DNA from: [Scytonema hofmanni] UTEX 2349
GTDB taxonomy: Bacteria; Cyanobacteriota; Cyanobacteriia; Cyanobacteriales; Nostocaceae
NCBI RefSeq assembly: GCF_000582685.1
Contig: NZ_ALWD01000001.1
Coordinates: forward strand, 1 to 48,184
Length of the DNA: 48,184 nt
Direction: 5' to 3'
The stretch's first letter is position 1. The number at the start of each line of letters is the position of its first letter. Below, one piece after another: positions 32,165-41,963 of the stretch. The position numbers were made by a program, and so were the translations under genes. Below the pieces are notes generated by a model that ran no database searches, was not told the origin of the DNA, and saw only the letters and a list, made by a program, of their open reading frames with translations.

Positions 32165-33180
32165 TGAAACTAACCGATCTCGCATCGCCTCAAGTAGCCT
32201 CAGTCAGCAAAGTTAGTCATGTAACAAATAAATTCCCAGAGTCAGACTTACCCTTTTACCGCAAACTAGGACGAACTGATTTAACAGTTAGCTGTCTCGG
32301 CTTGGGTGGTGGTGGTGGCATCTCAAGTGAAGATACACTTTACGCTTTCGAGCGTGGGATTAATTACTTTTTCTACTCTAGCGATTTGCACCATTATATT
32401 TACAGTTCCATGTCTGGGGCACTGCGTCAGATGTGTAGCCGTCGCTCCTCAGTGCGGGAAAAAGTAGTACTGGCAACTGTGACTTATATCAAGAGTCCAG
32501 AAATGGCACTAGCCGCTTTATTAGATCAATTTGTAGAACTAAATATTGATTATATTGACGTGTTGTTTTGGGGCTGGATTGGTTCCAACGATCAGTCAAT
32601 TTTACAGAATTGCTTGCAGCTTTCTCCTGATTTAAGAGGCACTAATTCTGTCTATCAGCGCACCATTGAAAGAATGTTTGGCGCTTCAGAAAGACTCAAG
32701 AAAATGGGAGCCGTCCGCTATATTGGTGCTTCGTTCCACGATATTAATTTAGCACAACAGTACTTGCATAACGACCTATTGGATGTAGTTATGGTCAGAC
32801 ACAATGTTGCTCATCGGTCTGCTCAGAGTCAGATATTTAATCAATTGAACGCGCAAGACCCATCTCGACCAGGTATTGTTACCTTCAAATCGACAGGTTC
32901 TCACTCAGGCGCACTTTGGGATGTTCCAGTTGGCTTACCTAAAAAATGCTGGCAACCTACCGTTCCTGACTTATACCGATACTCCTTAACGCAGAACTGT
33001 GTTGATGTTTGCTTAACAGGTTTGACTAAGCGCGAAGAAATTGATGCGGCGATCGCAGGTGTTCAGCAAGGTAAGTTAACGACTGCTGAAGTTGAATACA
33101 TGAATCTTTACGGCGATTTACATCGTAATAAATTGACAGTTCCTAAAATTCCCTCTGAAAAACTAATTTATCGCAGCTAA
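32164..33180 (+). CDS. Aldo/keto-reductase-fold protein with altered catalytic tetrad
   Basis: A 338-residue protein with the AKR opening YRKLGRTDLTVSCLGLGGGG and the barrel segments ELNIDYIDVLFWGW, RLKKMGAVRYIGAS and VCLTGLTKREEIDAAIAG. Catalytic Asp, Lys and His seem lost. GINxFDTA reads GINYFFYSS, the LATK lysine is valine (VVLATVT), and the usual histidine after IDYIDL is in a WGW context. The Tyr position is unclear. It overlaps the HopA1-like gene by one base. An active family member could reduce dehydroalanine. This one may be a modified reductase or a binding protein. Confidence 0.78.
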   Translation: MKLTDLASPQVASVSKVSHVTNKFPESDLPFYRKLGRTDLTVSCLGLGGGGGISSEDTLYAFERGINYFFYSSDLHHYIYSSMSGALRQMCSRRSSVREKVVLATVTYIKSPEMALAALLDQFVELNIDYIDVLFWGWIGSNDQSILQNCLQLSPDLRGTNSVYQRTIERMFGASERLKKMGAVRYIGASFHDINLAQQYLHNDLLDVVMVRHNVAHRSAQSQIFNQLNAQDPSRPGIVTFKSTGSHSGALWDVPVGLPKKCWQPTVPDLYRYSLTQNCVDVCLTGLTKREEIDAAIAGVQQGKLTTAEVEYMNLYGDLHRNKLTVPKIPSEKLIYRS

Positions 33181-33226
33181 TCAGCAACAATCTCACCCAA
33201 ATCAAATTTCATAGGAAAACAAAACC

Positions 33227-33988
33227 ATGATAGAAACTTTAGAAAACATAGAATTAGTGTCTATGCCAGAAATTGCTTTAGCAACCGACGAAGATGTGAT
33301 TGCTTACCTGCGCTCTTGTCACAAAATAGCTGAATATGCAGTTTTAGCTGAACGAAATGCATGTGTTTTAAGTATGTGTCAACAGCTTGACTTAACTGTT
33401 ACTGATGAAGAATTGCAAACAGCCGGAGATGCATTTCGACTTGAACATAAATTACTAGGAATTTCTGAAACCTTGGCTTGGCTGCAACAACAACGAATTA
33501 CTGTAGAAGATTGGTCTAGGGGTATCAAATTAGAATTACTTACAAAAAAGTTAAAAGAACATTTATTTGGAGATGTTATTGATGCTCATTATTTGAGTCA
33601 TCGTCAACATTATCAACGTGTTGCTCTATCTCAAATTCTAATCAGCGACCTCACAGAAGCGAAGAAAGTAATTTATGCAATTCAAGAATCAAATGAATCT
33701 TTCTGTGCTAAAGCATTAGAATACTCCAAAGGTAAACAGTCTAAACAAAATGGTGGCTTTGTTGGCGTTCGCTTTTTATCAGAATTAATGCCAGAGATTG
33801 TACAAGCTATTTCTCAAGCAAAAGAAGGCGAAGTGATTGGGCCAATACATACAAAACTGGGTTATCACATTCTCAGAATTGAGAAGCGCTTCCCTGCTGA
33901 ATTCAGTGAAAGTCGAGAGCAAATCTTTAAATCCCTCTTTCAAGATTGGCTACAAGCAAACACCACCTCTACTTCCCGTACTGAATAA
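33227..33988 (+). CDS. Parvulin-like (PpiC/SurA-type) isomerase, biosynthetic arm
   Basis: A 253-residue protein with the same two-part layout as the one at 22402-23142: N-terminal helical chaperone-like region and a C-terminal parvulin domain (RVALSQILISDLTEAKKVIY, FVGVRFLSELMPE, KEGEVIGPIHTKLGYHILRI). The GP-x3-K-x-GYHIL end is canonical, better conserved than in its paralogue. No signal peptide is visible. It closes the plus-strand arm, 46 bases after the AKR gene. Having one such protein at the end of each arm suggests peptide-folding or chaperoning duties in maturation or export. Confidence 0.82.
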   Translation: MIETLENIELVSMPEIALATDEDVIAYLRSCHKIAEYAVLAERNACVLSMCQQLDLTVTDEELQTAGDAFRLEHKLLGISETLAWLQQQRITVEDWSRGIKLELLTKKLKEHLFGDVIDAHYLSHRQHYQRVALSQILISDLTEAKKVIYAIQESNESFCAKALEYSKGKQSKQNGGFVGVRFLSELMPEIVQAISQAKEGEVIGPIHTKLGYHILRIEKRFPAEFSESREQIFKSLFQDWLQANTTSTSRTE

Positions 33989-34126
33989 CATCAATAGTTT
34001 TTCTCTTCCCATTTTTCACTAAAGATAATAAAATAATCATCTGCTTGACTTGAGAGATTCAATACAACTCATTTGTCAGTGCAAATGATTAAACTTTGAC
34101 TGCCTATGACCCATATATCAGTATAA

Positions 34127-36817
34127 TTACAACCAATTGCCCACAAGAACATAAGGTGCCCAAAAATATGGGCGATTTTCTTTAGCTAAAATTGCCAGTT
34201 GGGCGCGTTGCAAAGCTTGGGCTTTAGTTACCCCAGCATCCAACTGTCGGTATAATTCACCCATAAACTCGCTAGTAGATTCATCATCTATTGTCCACAA
34301 AGTTGCTAGGGTACTGCGTGCGCCCGCCCGCACCGCCACGCCTGCTAATCCCAAAGCAGCTCGTTTGTCTCCCGTAGCAGTTTTACAAGCACTAAGAACG
34401 AGTAATTCAATTGTTTCTGGTCGGCTTTCACCCCTAGTTCGTAGTAAATTATCTAATTCTCTAACCTTCAGTAGAGCGTCCCAGGTAATAATATAGGTTT
34501 GTTCAACATCTGAACTAAATTGCCCGTGAGTTGCTAGATGCACCACTGAAAACGGAGTAGATTGAATTTGCTTTTCCAGATTAGTTTGAGTGAAATCCTG
34601 ATTTAAAAGTTTTTTACTTGTTTTAACTTCAGACTGGACTTGTTTTAATTCCTGTGTCACATTTGAGAGTTCAGAAAAGGATTGACCTTCAATTAAGCGT
34701 TCTTGCTCAACTCCAGCAACTAAAACATTTAGCTGCACGTTTTGTAAAGGTTTGGGATCGACAAGTTGCAAACCAGGGGCCAAAGAAATAGCATAATTTT
34801 CTATTAGATATTTTTGCTGTTGTTTGTCGTAGAGAATAGCCATTGGGATATTCCGCAACGCACCATCTAGTACAAACACTAAAGTTTTTATCTCTTGGGT
34901 TGCTAAATTTGCTTCAATAGGTCTAATTAACCAATCATATAACTGTTGTGAATACTGCTTAACATCAGGCTCTCGGCTAGCAATCGGTAAATCTTTTTGT
35001 AATTGTTCTACAGTGTTTTCTAATACATTTTTAGATATTTTAGTAGTATTGTGGTAAATTGTATCTCGCCCTGGCAATCTAGTAATAATTTCTAGTCGGT
35101 TATCTAAAATAATTGGATAGATAACCGCTGTGGATTTTTCTTTTTCAACTAATTTATCAAGTCCAACTCTTGGTAGTAAACAAGGCGAACGAAAAAAGTT
35201 ATCTAATTCTGCTAATTGGAGAGATTCAATTACCTCGCGGGCTTGAAGGAGTTTATCTGACTTTTGATTTGTATTTTCCTCCAATTGCAACAGTAAATCA
35301 ACGTACTGTCGATACAGTGGTTCTATGCTCTCGCGGAAAGAAAATTGTACGTCAGGATTAATTGCAACTAAATCGTTACGAAGGGATTTAAGGGCGTTAT
35401 AAGCTCGATTATAAGCTGCTGTTGCTGCTGGGATATTAGATTGCTTTTGAAGTATCCGTCCCATCTGCCAATGCCATTGATAAGCAATGTCTTGAGCATC
35501 AATAGACTCAGCTTTCACCAAGGCTTGCTGCGTAAGTCCTTTGGCATCAGATAATTGTCCGCTTTGTTCGTACAGTTCGCCAAGAGTACCAATTGCATAA
35601 GATTCGCTTCGTTCATCTTTTAAACTCTTAGCAATTCCTACAGCTTGCGCTAGCATTTGAGCAATATCTTTTGGCTGAACTTCGTTCTGGATCATTTTGC
35701 TCAGACTTTGGGCAAAGTTAATCCGGTAATTAACAGCCGTCCGACTTGGAGGCAAATTGTTTATCTGAGACTGAATTTGGGATAATAATGCTTTTGCTGT
35801 GCTAAATTCCTTTTGCTCTACCAAGAGTCTTAATAGATTTAGTTGAGATTGGAGGCGCACAGTAGGTGTTGCAGATGCAATTTGCACGGCCTGTTGATAA
35901 TATTGGATTGCTGTTTTAGTGTAATTATCGGCGCTGTTTGAGTTACCTAAACTAACTTGAGGGGATGCTTGAGCGCGGGCTGTGTTACCTAAACTTAGTA
36001 AAGCATTACTTTGAGCGATCGCATCTCCTACTTTCTTACCAACAGCATAACTTTCTGCTAAAATTTTCTGCGAATCGTTTAAATAACCCAAACCTCGTAG
36101 CACATTCCCTAAGCTCTGCAATCCTGTGGCTTTCAGAGAAGAATCTGCTTGTTTTTGGAGAATTCCTTGTACTGATATTAATGTTTTATGTGCTTGCAGA
36201 TAATTTCCCAAAGCTTGCATTGCTTGGGCTTGATTAATCCGATTGCGAATCAGTGCCGATGTATCATCTAATTGTTGATAAATTTTAGCTGCTTCTTGCC
36301 AAGTACCCAAAGCGGCTTCAGTTTGCCCCCGTGCTAACTCCAGACTTCCTTGCACATCTAAAGCTTGGGCAAAGATTTGCGATTGAGCTTGGGAAGAATT
36401 AGAATCTTTGAAAGTTTGTAATAGTTTAATACTTTGTGCGTTAAGCGAAGCTATCGCATTGCGAATCGCTTCAGTTGCTTCTTGCCATTGTCCTAGTTGT
36501 TGGTAGGCTAAAGAAAGATTGCTCAAAGCTATAGCTTCGTTCAACGCATCATTATTAGCTTTAAATTCAGCTGCTGCTTTTTTTAGAAGTTGTACCCCTT
36601 CCACAAACTGTCCCGCTTCATAAAGTGCTTGACTTTGCTGCACTAGGCTATAAATCTGGCTGGGGTTAACAGCAGATGTTGCTAAATCAGGAGACAATAC
36701 GATTTTAGATTTTGCAAAAGCTGCCGTTAAATAATTAGATGATTCCAAAAAATACGGGAAAGATATGGAGAGAAATGCAGTCAAGAATGCTAGTAAAAAA
36801 TGCCTTAAAAATCTCAT
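34127..36817 (-). CDS. TPR-CHAT protein (caspase-like peptidase)
   Basis: An 896-residue protein with an N-terminal signal-like helix (HFLLAFLTAFLSISFPYFL), so probably exported. TPR-like repeats fill about residues 60-470. A CHAT domain fills the C-terminal ~290 residues. The caspase dyad is visible: His764 (HLATHGQF) and Cys811 (LSACKTATG). GLAGVAVRAGARSTLATLW is the usual CHAT sequence. It follows the TpsB gene by 85 bases on the same strand. Many cyanobacteria encode such proteins beside two-partner secretion genes. The substrate is unknown. Processing of the exoprotein is one possibility. Confidence 0.88.
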   Translation of the reverse strand: MRFLRHFLLAFLTAFLSISFPYFLESSNYLTAAFAKSKIVLSPDLATSAVNPSQIYSLVQQSQALYEAGQFVEGVQLLKKAAAEFKANNDALNEAIALSNLSLAYQQLGQWQEATEAIRNAIASLNAQSIKLLQTFKDSNSSQAQSQIFAQALDVQGSLELARGQTEAALGTWQEAAKIYQQLDDTSALIRNRINQAQAMQALGNYLQAHKTLISVQGILQKQADSSLKATGLQSLGNVLRGLGYLNDSQKILAESYAVGKKVGDAIAQSNALLSLGNTARAQASPQVSLGNSNSADNYTKTAIQYYQQAVQIASATPTVRLQSQLNLLRLLVEQKEFSTAKALLSQIQSQINNLPPSRTAVNYRINFAQSLSKMIQNEVQPKDIAQMLAQAVGIAKSLKDERSESYAIGTLGELYEQSGQLSDAKGLTQQALVKAESIDAQDIAYQWHWQMGRILQKQSNIPAATAAYNRAYNALKSLRNDLVAINPDVQFSFRESIEPLYRQYVDLLLQLEENTNQKSDKLLQAREVIESLQLAELDNFFRSPCLLPRVGLDKLVEKEKSTAVIYPIILDNRLEIITRLPGRDTIYHNTTKISKNVLENTVEQLQKDLPIASREPDVKQYSQQLYDWLIRPIEANLATQEIKTLVFVLDGALRNIPMAILYDKQQQKYLIENYAISLAPGLQLVDPKPLQNVQLNVLVAGVEQERLIEGQSFSELSNVTQELKQVQSEVKTSKKLLNQDFTQTNLEKQIQSTPFSVVHLATHGQFSSDVEQTYIITWDALLKVRELDNLLRTRGESRPETIELLVLSACKTATGDKRAALGLAGVAVRAGARSTLATLWTIDDESTSEFMGELYRQLDAGVTKAQALQRAQLAILAKENRPYFWAPYVLVGNWL

Positions 36818-36902
36818 ATAAATTCTTAAATCCTACTTGTTTTTGATATCTATTCCTTCTAATTAATTATCATAAAGACCTTGTAAAACTCTCTGCGTGA
36901 AA

Positions 36903-38687
36903 TTAAAACGGATTATATTGTACAAAAAAATACAAACCATTTTCTTGCCATGTATTGCCTTGAGTATCAACAGAAACTAAAGGAATACCCCACTCAACAC
37001 CAGCAGTAAAGTTATTACCCTGTGACCAACGCAAACCCAAACCAACAGAAGCTAGGGTGTTAGTATTACTTTCATCTCTACTTGACGAATTATTCCAAGC
37101 AGTGCCAACATCAACAAATGGAGTAACTTGCAGAACTCCATTCCATTGTGGTACACGCACAATTGGCAGTCGCAATTCAACAGAAGCAAGAGCGCCATTA
37201 TCTGTCAACAGGAAATCTTGACGATACCCCCGCACACTATTTATACCACCTAAACCAAATTGTTCTGAAGCTAAAAGCCTTTTGGAAGACAGTTGCACAT
37301 CGCCACGAATTAATAGTAAAGCATCAGGAGCTAAGAGGCGTACCCATTGCGCCTGTCCTCGCCAAGCGAAAAAGCGGCTATCAGGGGCGTTATTATTGAT
37401 TGTGGCATTGAATGCACCAATTCCCAAACTAAATTGAGAACGAGCGGCAATTATTTCTTGGCTATTGCGAGAAGTCCATTCCTGAAAAAATCGCAATGCA
37501 GATACTCTGGTGCGTCCTTCTTCGTCAGCCCCCGGTGAAAGTAGAGAAAGAGGAACATCATTATCTTCTAGCAAAGACGAAGAAATATCAGTTTCTCTGC
37601 GAGAAGCGGTTATTCCCAGAGCGAACTCTTGGTTAGGAGTTTGCACTAGTGGCTGGCGGAATGTAAGTTCGTAATATTGGGAAGCTGATGCAATACCTAA
37701 TTCCTTGAAGGAACGTTCAATGATATTAGCTGATGTAGTTCCATAGCTGAAGGTGAGAGTACCATTGCGAGGATTGAGGGGTAAGCTGTAGCTGGCATCT
37801 ATACTGTTACTGCCGTCAGTATTGCTGTACGCTAACGATATACTATCTCCAAGCCCTAATAAATTGGCTTCGTTTATTTGCAATTGCCGTCGGAAACTAC
37901 CAACACTGGGGGAACGACCGTTGTCAAACACTGTTTGTACATTGAATGAATCTGCCTCTGTTACCTTGATAGCCAGTAAATTAGCACCAGTACGTGAGCC
38001 AGCAGACAGTTCAGCAGACAAGTTTTGAATTAAAGGATTGAGTTGCAATAGTTGCAGGGACTCTAGTAGGCGTTTTTGATTCAAAGGAGTGGATGCGCCC
38101 AAAGCTATACGGCTACGGATATAATTTGGGTTAAGTCGCCTAGTACCAGTTATCTGGATATCCTCTAATTTACCTTCTATTACCTGAATTTGGACAACAC
38201 CGGTAGTGAGAATTTGTTCAGGAATATAAGCTCCAGAAGTAACGTATCCGGCATTAATATAAAGTTCGGTAATTTTGGAACGAGCTTCTAATAATTGTGC
38301 AAATGTTATGGGCTTGTTGATAAACTCAGCAAGTACCTGATTTAATTTTTCTCGGCTGAATACTGTACTGCCAATGACTTCAAACTGCTTAACAGTGAAG
38401 ATTTGTGATGTTTCGGGGAGTGGTTCATCTGGTGTCAGTGGTTGCTCAGGTTTGAGTAGTTCGGTTGGAGGCGGAAGTTGCGGTGGTGGTGTTGGTGGTG
38501 TTGGTGGTGTTCTGGGTGAAGGTGGTTGGACATCCTGCGGCGGCGGGAGTTGGGGAAGCGAGGGAGAATTGTTTTGGGGTAGTTGTACGCCATCTACTGT
38601 TTGCGCCCTGCTGGATGTAGTCGTCAGGCTGCTGAACAACATAAGGATGCAGGACGCTACAAAAATATGATTAACTTTAGCTACCAT
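36903..38687 (-). CDS. TpsB outer-membrane transporter (ShlB/FhaC/HecB family)
   Basis: A 594-residue protein with a signal peptide (HIFVASCILMLFSSLTTTSS), a proline-rich linker (~30-85), POTRA domains (EVIGSTVFSREKLNQVLAEF; VQIQVIEGKLEDIQITGTRR), and a C-terminal beta-barrel (LLRGD-like segments; LGGINSVRGYRQD). It ends ...YFFVQYNPF with the terminal aromatic needed for BAM-dependent insertion. Its start overlaps the TpsA stop by 11 bases, so the two are translated together. It exports the large exoprotein encoded upstream. A broken relative lies at 21193-21955. Confidence 0.92.
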   Translation of the reverse strand: MVAKVNHIFVASCILMLFSSLTTTSSRAQTVDGVQLPQNNSPSLPQLPPPQDVQPPSPRTPPTPPTPPPQLPPPTELLKPEQPLTPDEPLPETSQIFTVKQFEVIGSTVFSREKLNQVLAEFINKPITFAQLLEARSKITELYINAGYVTSGAYIPEQILTTGVVQIQVIEGKLEDIQITGTRRLNPNYIRSRIALGASTPLNQKRLLESLQLLQLNPLIQNLSAELSAGSRTGANLLAIKVTEADSFNVQTVFDNGRSPSVGSFRRQLQINEANLLGLGDSISLAYSNTDGSNSIDASYSLPLNPRNGTLTFSYGTTSANIIERSFKELGIASASQYYELTFRQPLVQTPNQEFALGITASRRETDISSSLLEDNDVPLSLLSPGADEEGRTRVSALRFFQEWTSRNSQEIIAARSQFSLGIGAFNATINNNAPDSRFFAWRGQAQWVRLLAPDALLLIRGDVQLSSKRLLASEQFGLGGINSVRGYRQDFLLTDNGALASVELRLPIVRVPQWNGVLQVTPFVDVGTAWNNSSSRDESNTNTLASVGLGLRWSQGNNFTAGVEWGIPLVSVDTQGNTWQENGLYFFVQYNPF

Positions 38688-41600
38688 GACATTGAATTGG
38701 GTTCTGTCTGGAAGTGTGAGGACTAGCGGTGGATGAATTAGCAGTCAGGACTATTTGCCCTTTGGCGTTTAGCGTTACACCTGTGGCTTCAACAATACGT
38801 TTGGGAGTGGAGATAGTTGGTTTCGTGGTAACAGGTGGTAGGGAACGGTTGTTATTGTTGGGTTTCAGAGACACCCAATCTATTTGGGTTGCATCAGGAG
38901 TGAGAATATCTTTAGGGTTAGTTGGTAAACCACCGCGTCCGGCGATCGCAAACTTGCTTTGAGCGTAATTAGGACTATAGCAGCCTTGGGCTACTTCAGT
39001 ATCAACTGATATTGTTGGCAATTCAACTAAGCCACTGTTAGGGTCAATTTCAGGTGTAATTAGTTCCACAGAACCACTGAGATCGGAACTTGCTCCTGTG
39101 GCGGTAATGTCACTTGTGCTATCAGATGCCACATCTCGGAACTGTATGCCAAAGATACCTTGGGCATTGATTCGCACATTCCCGCCACGGAAGTTAGCAG
39201 AATTGGCGCTGATATCGCTATTTTCAAAACCAATGAGAAAATCGGTGTCAATGTTGATATTGCCGCCGATGACGTTTTCGCCCCTGGCGTTGGTGAAGAT
39301 GTTGCTATTACGGCTCATGATCAAATTTTCTGAGTTAATGTTAATTGTCGCTTGCTCCCTATTTGGGTTAACTCTAGCGCTTTGTGTGTTACCGCTAAGT
39401 AAGGCGTTGTTGTTTAAACGAATAGAGCGAGCATTTAATGTCATGTTGCCTGCGGTTCCTGTTCCCAAACTCTGCACGGTTATTGCAGCTCCATCTCGCA
39501 CTAATAAGGTATTAGTTTTAATAGTCAAATCACCCGCATCGCCTGTTGAATTTGGCTGTGCGAAAGCATACAAACTACTGGCAAATTCACCATTTGTGCT
39601 TCTACCAATCAGTTGCACATCTTCGGCATCAACGGTCAAATTTCCTCCCTTGCCTTTACTAGATGTACCAGCACCCACCTGTGCACCATCTCGTAGTAGC
39701 AAGGTATGAGTTTTAATCGTCAAGTCACCCGCATTCCCTGTTGAGCTTGGCTCTGCGTCTGCGAATAAGCCACTAATAACCCGGCTATCAACGCTTCCAC
39801 CAATCACTTGTATATCTTGGGCATCAACGGTCAAATTTCCTGCATTGCCTGCACCAAATGTCCCAGTGCTCACCTGTGCCCCATCTCGTACTAGCAAAGT
39901 ATGAGTTTTAATTGTCAAATCACCCGCATCGTTTGTTGAGTTCCGCTCCGCGGAAGCACTCAATCTACTGCCAAACCGATTATCAGCGCTTCTACCAATA
40001 ATTTGTATATTTTGGGCATCTACTGTTAAATTCCCTCCCTTGCCCGCACCAAATGTACTAGCACTCACCTGTGCCCCATCTCGCAATAGCAAGGTATGAG
40101 TTTTAATCGTCAAGTCACCCGCATCCCCTGTTGAGTTTGGCTGTGCGGAAGTACTTAAGCCACTGGGAAGTCGGCTATCAGCACCTGTCCCAATTAATTC
40201 CACATTTTGGGCATCGACTGTTAAATTTCCGCCCTTACTTTTACTAGATGTAATAGCACTTACCTGTGCCCCATCTCGCAATAGCAAGGTATGAGTTTTA
40301 ATTGTCACAACACCCGCATCCCCTGTTGAGTTTCGGTTTGCGGAAGCACTCAATCTACTGCCAAACCGATTATCAGTGCTTCTACCAATAAATTGTATAT
40401 TTTGGGCATCGACTGTTAAATTTCCCCCCTTACCCGCACCAGATGTATTAGCATTCACCTCTGCCCCATCTCGCAATAGCAAGGTATGAGTTTTAATCGT
40501 CAAATCACCCGCATCCCCTGTTGAATTTGCCTGTGCGGAAGTGCTTAAGCCACTGCCAAATCGATTATCAGCACTTCTACCAATCAGTTGCACATCTTGA
40601 GCATCAATGGTTAAATTTCCACCCTTACCCGCACCAAAAGTACTAGTTACCACCAGTGCTCCATCTCGTACTAGCAAAGTATTAGTTTTAATTGTTAAAT
40701 CTCCTGCATCTCCTGAGTTTGGCTCTGCGGAAGCAAACAAGCCACTGGGAAACTGTTCGGCACTTCCACCAATCACTTGCACATCCTGGACATCAATGGT
40801 TAAATTTCCACCCTTACCCGCACCAAAAGTACCAGTACTCACCTGTGATCCTCCCTTCACTTGTAACGTGCTAGCACTGATATTGACATCACCTCCCTGT
40901 CCGTTTGCTTCTCGTCGCACCTGATTAGCAATTTGACTCACATTATCAAGACTAATTGCTCCAGTTGCATTAACCTCAATATTTCCCGCCTTACTATTAT
41001 CAGAACCTAGCCCACTTTCTATCCCTAAAACCAGGGAACTTGCTCCTGTCATCTCTAAATTCCGAGCATTAACCGCGATACTTCCGCCATCATCAGCAGT
41101 AACTCTTACCAGAGCGCCATTGCGAAGGAAAACATTACTTCTTTCTACACTATCTGGAAAACTCAAGCTCAGATTATTACCATTGCTATTTAACCCAACT
41201 GTTCCCGCGCCTGATAACCCACCTAATTCAACTCGCCCACCAAAAGCAAACAATCCTCCACCATCGATATTGATATCACTGCCTACCAACAGCAAGCTTT
41301 TGCCATCTAGTACGCGCAAACCTCTTGCTATAAATTCAGAAGATGGATTTAAACCGGAGGGAGCAACTGAGTTATTTTCGATAGATGCGGTTTTGATTTG
41401 ATTAAACAGTAAAGCTGAAGGATTGACCGTTAGCAGGGATGAAGAACTTTCTGGATTTGAAGCACTAAAAAAACTGCGATCGCCAAATCCAATAGCATTA
41501 GCTGTAGTCCCTACAAACGAACCACCAATATTCAGCCTCGCACCTTGCCCAAAAATAATCCCGTTGGGATTTATTAGAAACAAATTAGCTGTACCATTAG

Positions 41601-41922
41601 CGCGAATTAACCCATCAATATTAGAAACTGACCCACCCGTAACCCGACCAATGATATTTTGAATATCTACAGCATTATTAAAAGAAGCAGCACTACCATT
41701 AGGCACAGAAAACTCGCCAAAGCTGTGAAACAAATTACTTCCTGCTTGCGTTCCTTCAGTAATATTGAAGATATTACCCTCTCTTGTGACGCTGGAATTA
41801 TTAGGCAAGGTGTTATCTGGGGTAATTTGAGCAAAAACATATTCTTGCGAAGAAGCAATTAATACCCCACATACCACCAAACTACTACACCAGCATTGCC
41901 AACCTTGAGTTATTCCTAACAT
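38677..41922 (-). CDS. TpsA exoprotein (filamentous haemagglutinin N-terminal domain)
   Basis: A 1081-residue secreted protein. ATG at 41922 follows GGAGGTGCT. A signal peptide (up to ...EYVFAQ) precedes the TPS domain with NIIGRVTGG, LIRANGTANLFLINPNGIIF and FVGTTANAIGFG. This NPNG-containing segment is the recognition site for TpsB. The body is a predicted beta-helix. Its centre has seven 65-residue repeats (units like GDLTIKTHTLLLRDGAQVSA then KGGNLTVDAQ). The C-terminus (EVAQGCYSPNYAQSKFAIAG) is typical of cyanobacterial members. Adhesion or surface-layer function is likely. No toxin domain is visible. Confidence 0.92.
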   Translation of the reverse strand: MLGITQGWQCWCSSLVVCGVLIASSQEYVFAQITPDNTLPNNSSVTREGNIFNITEGTQAGSNLFHSFGEFSVPNGSAASFNNAVDIQNIIGRVTGGSVSNIDGLIRANGTANLFLINPNGIIFGQGARLNIGGSFVGTTANAIGFGDRSFFSASNPESSSSLLTVNPSALLFNQIKTASIENNSVAPSGLNPSSEFIARGLRVLDGKSLLLVGSDINIDGGGLFAFGGRVELGGLSGAGTVGLNSNGNNLSLSFPDSVERSNVFLRNGALVRVTADDGGSIAVNARNLEMTGASSLVLGIESGLGSDNSKAGNIEVNATGAISLDNVSQIANQVRREANGQGGDVNISASTLQVKGGSQVSTGTFGAGKGGNLTIDVQDVQVIGGSAEQFPSGLFASAEPNSGDAGDLTIKTNTLLVRDGALVVTSTFGAGKGGNLTIDAQDVQLIGRSADNRFGSGLSTSAQANSTGDAGDLTIKTHTLLLRDGAEVNANTSGAGKGGNLTVDAQNIQFIGRSTDNRFGSRLSASANRNSTGDAGVVTIKTHTLLLRDGAQVSAITSSKSKGGNLTVDAQNVELIGTGADSRLPSGLSTSAQPNSTGDAGDLTIKTHTLLLRDGAQVSASTFGAGKGGNLTVDAQNIQIIGRSADNRFGSRLSASAERNSTNDAGDLTIKTHTLLVRDGAQVSTGTFGAGNAGNLTVDAQDIQVIGGSVDSRVISGLFADAEPSSTGNAGDLTIKTHTLLLRDGAQVGAGTSSKGKGGNLTVDAEDVQLIGRSTNGEFASSLYAFAQPNSTGDAGDLTIKTNTLLVRDGAAITVQSLGTGTAGNMTLNARSIRLNNNALLSGNTQSARVNPNREQATININSENLIMSRNSNIFTNARGENVIGGNINIDTDFLIGFENSDISANSANFRGGNVRINAQGIFGIQFRDVASDSTSDITATGASSDLSGSVELITPEIDPNSGLVELPTISVDTEVAQGCYSPNYAQSKFAIAGRGGLPTNPKDILTPDATQIDWVSLKPNNNNRSLPPVTTKPTISTPKRIVEATGVTLNAKGQIVLTANSSTASPHTSRQNPIQCHGS
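39491..40855. repeat. 195-bp tandem repeats in the tpsA gene
   Basis: The landmark CCATCTCG recurs at 39491, 39686, 39881, 40076, 40271, 40466 and 40661, exactly 195 bases apart each time. This equals 65 codons. A diverged further unit lies near 40850. High nucleotide similarity between units suggests recent unequal exchange or gene conversion, so copy number may vary between strains. Confidence 0.92.
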
Positions 41923-41963
41923 AGCACCTCCAATAAATCAGTAACTTCACCGTGTGATTAGTT

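Noticed and set aside
39098..39709. Long plus-strand frame (203 codons) opposite tpsA
   Set aside because: It mirrors the 195-bp coding repeats of the minus-strand gene; its composition is repetitive and it has no start signal.
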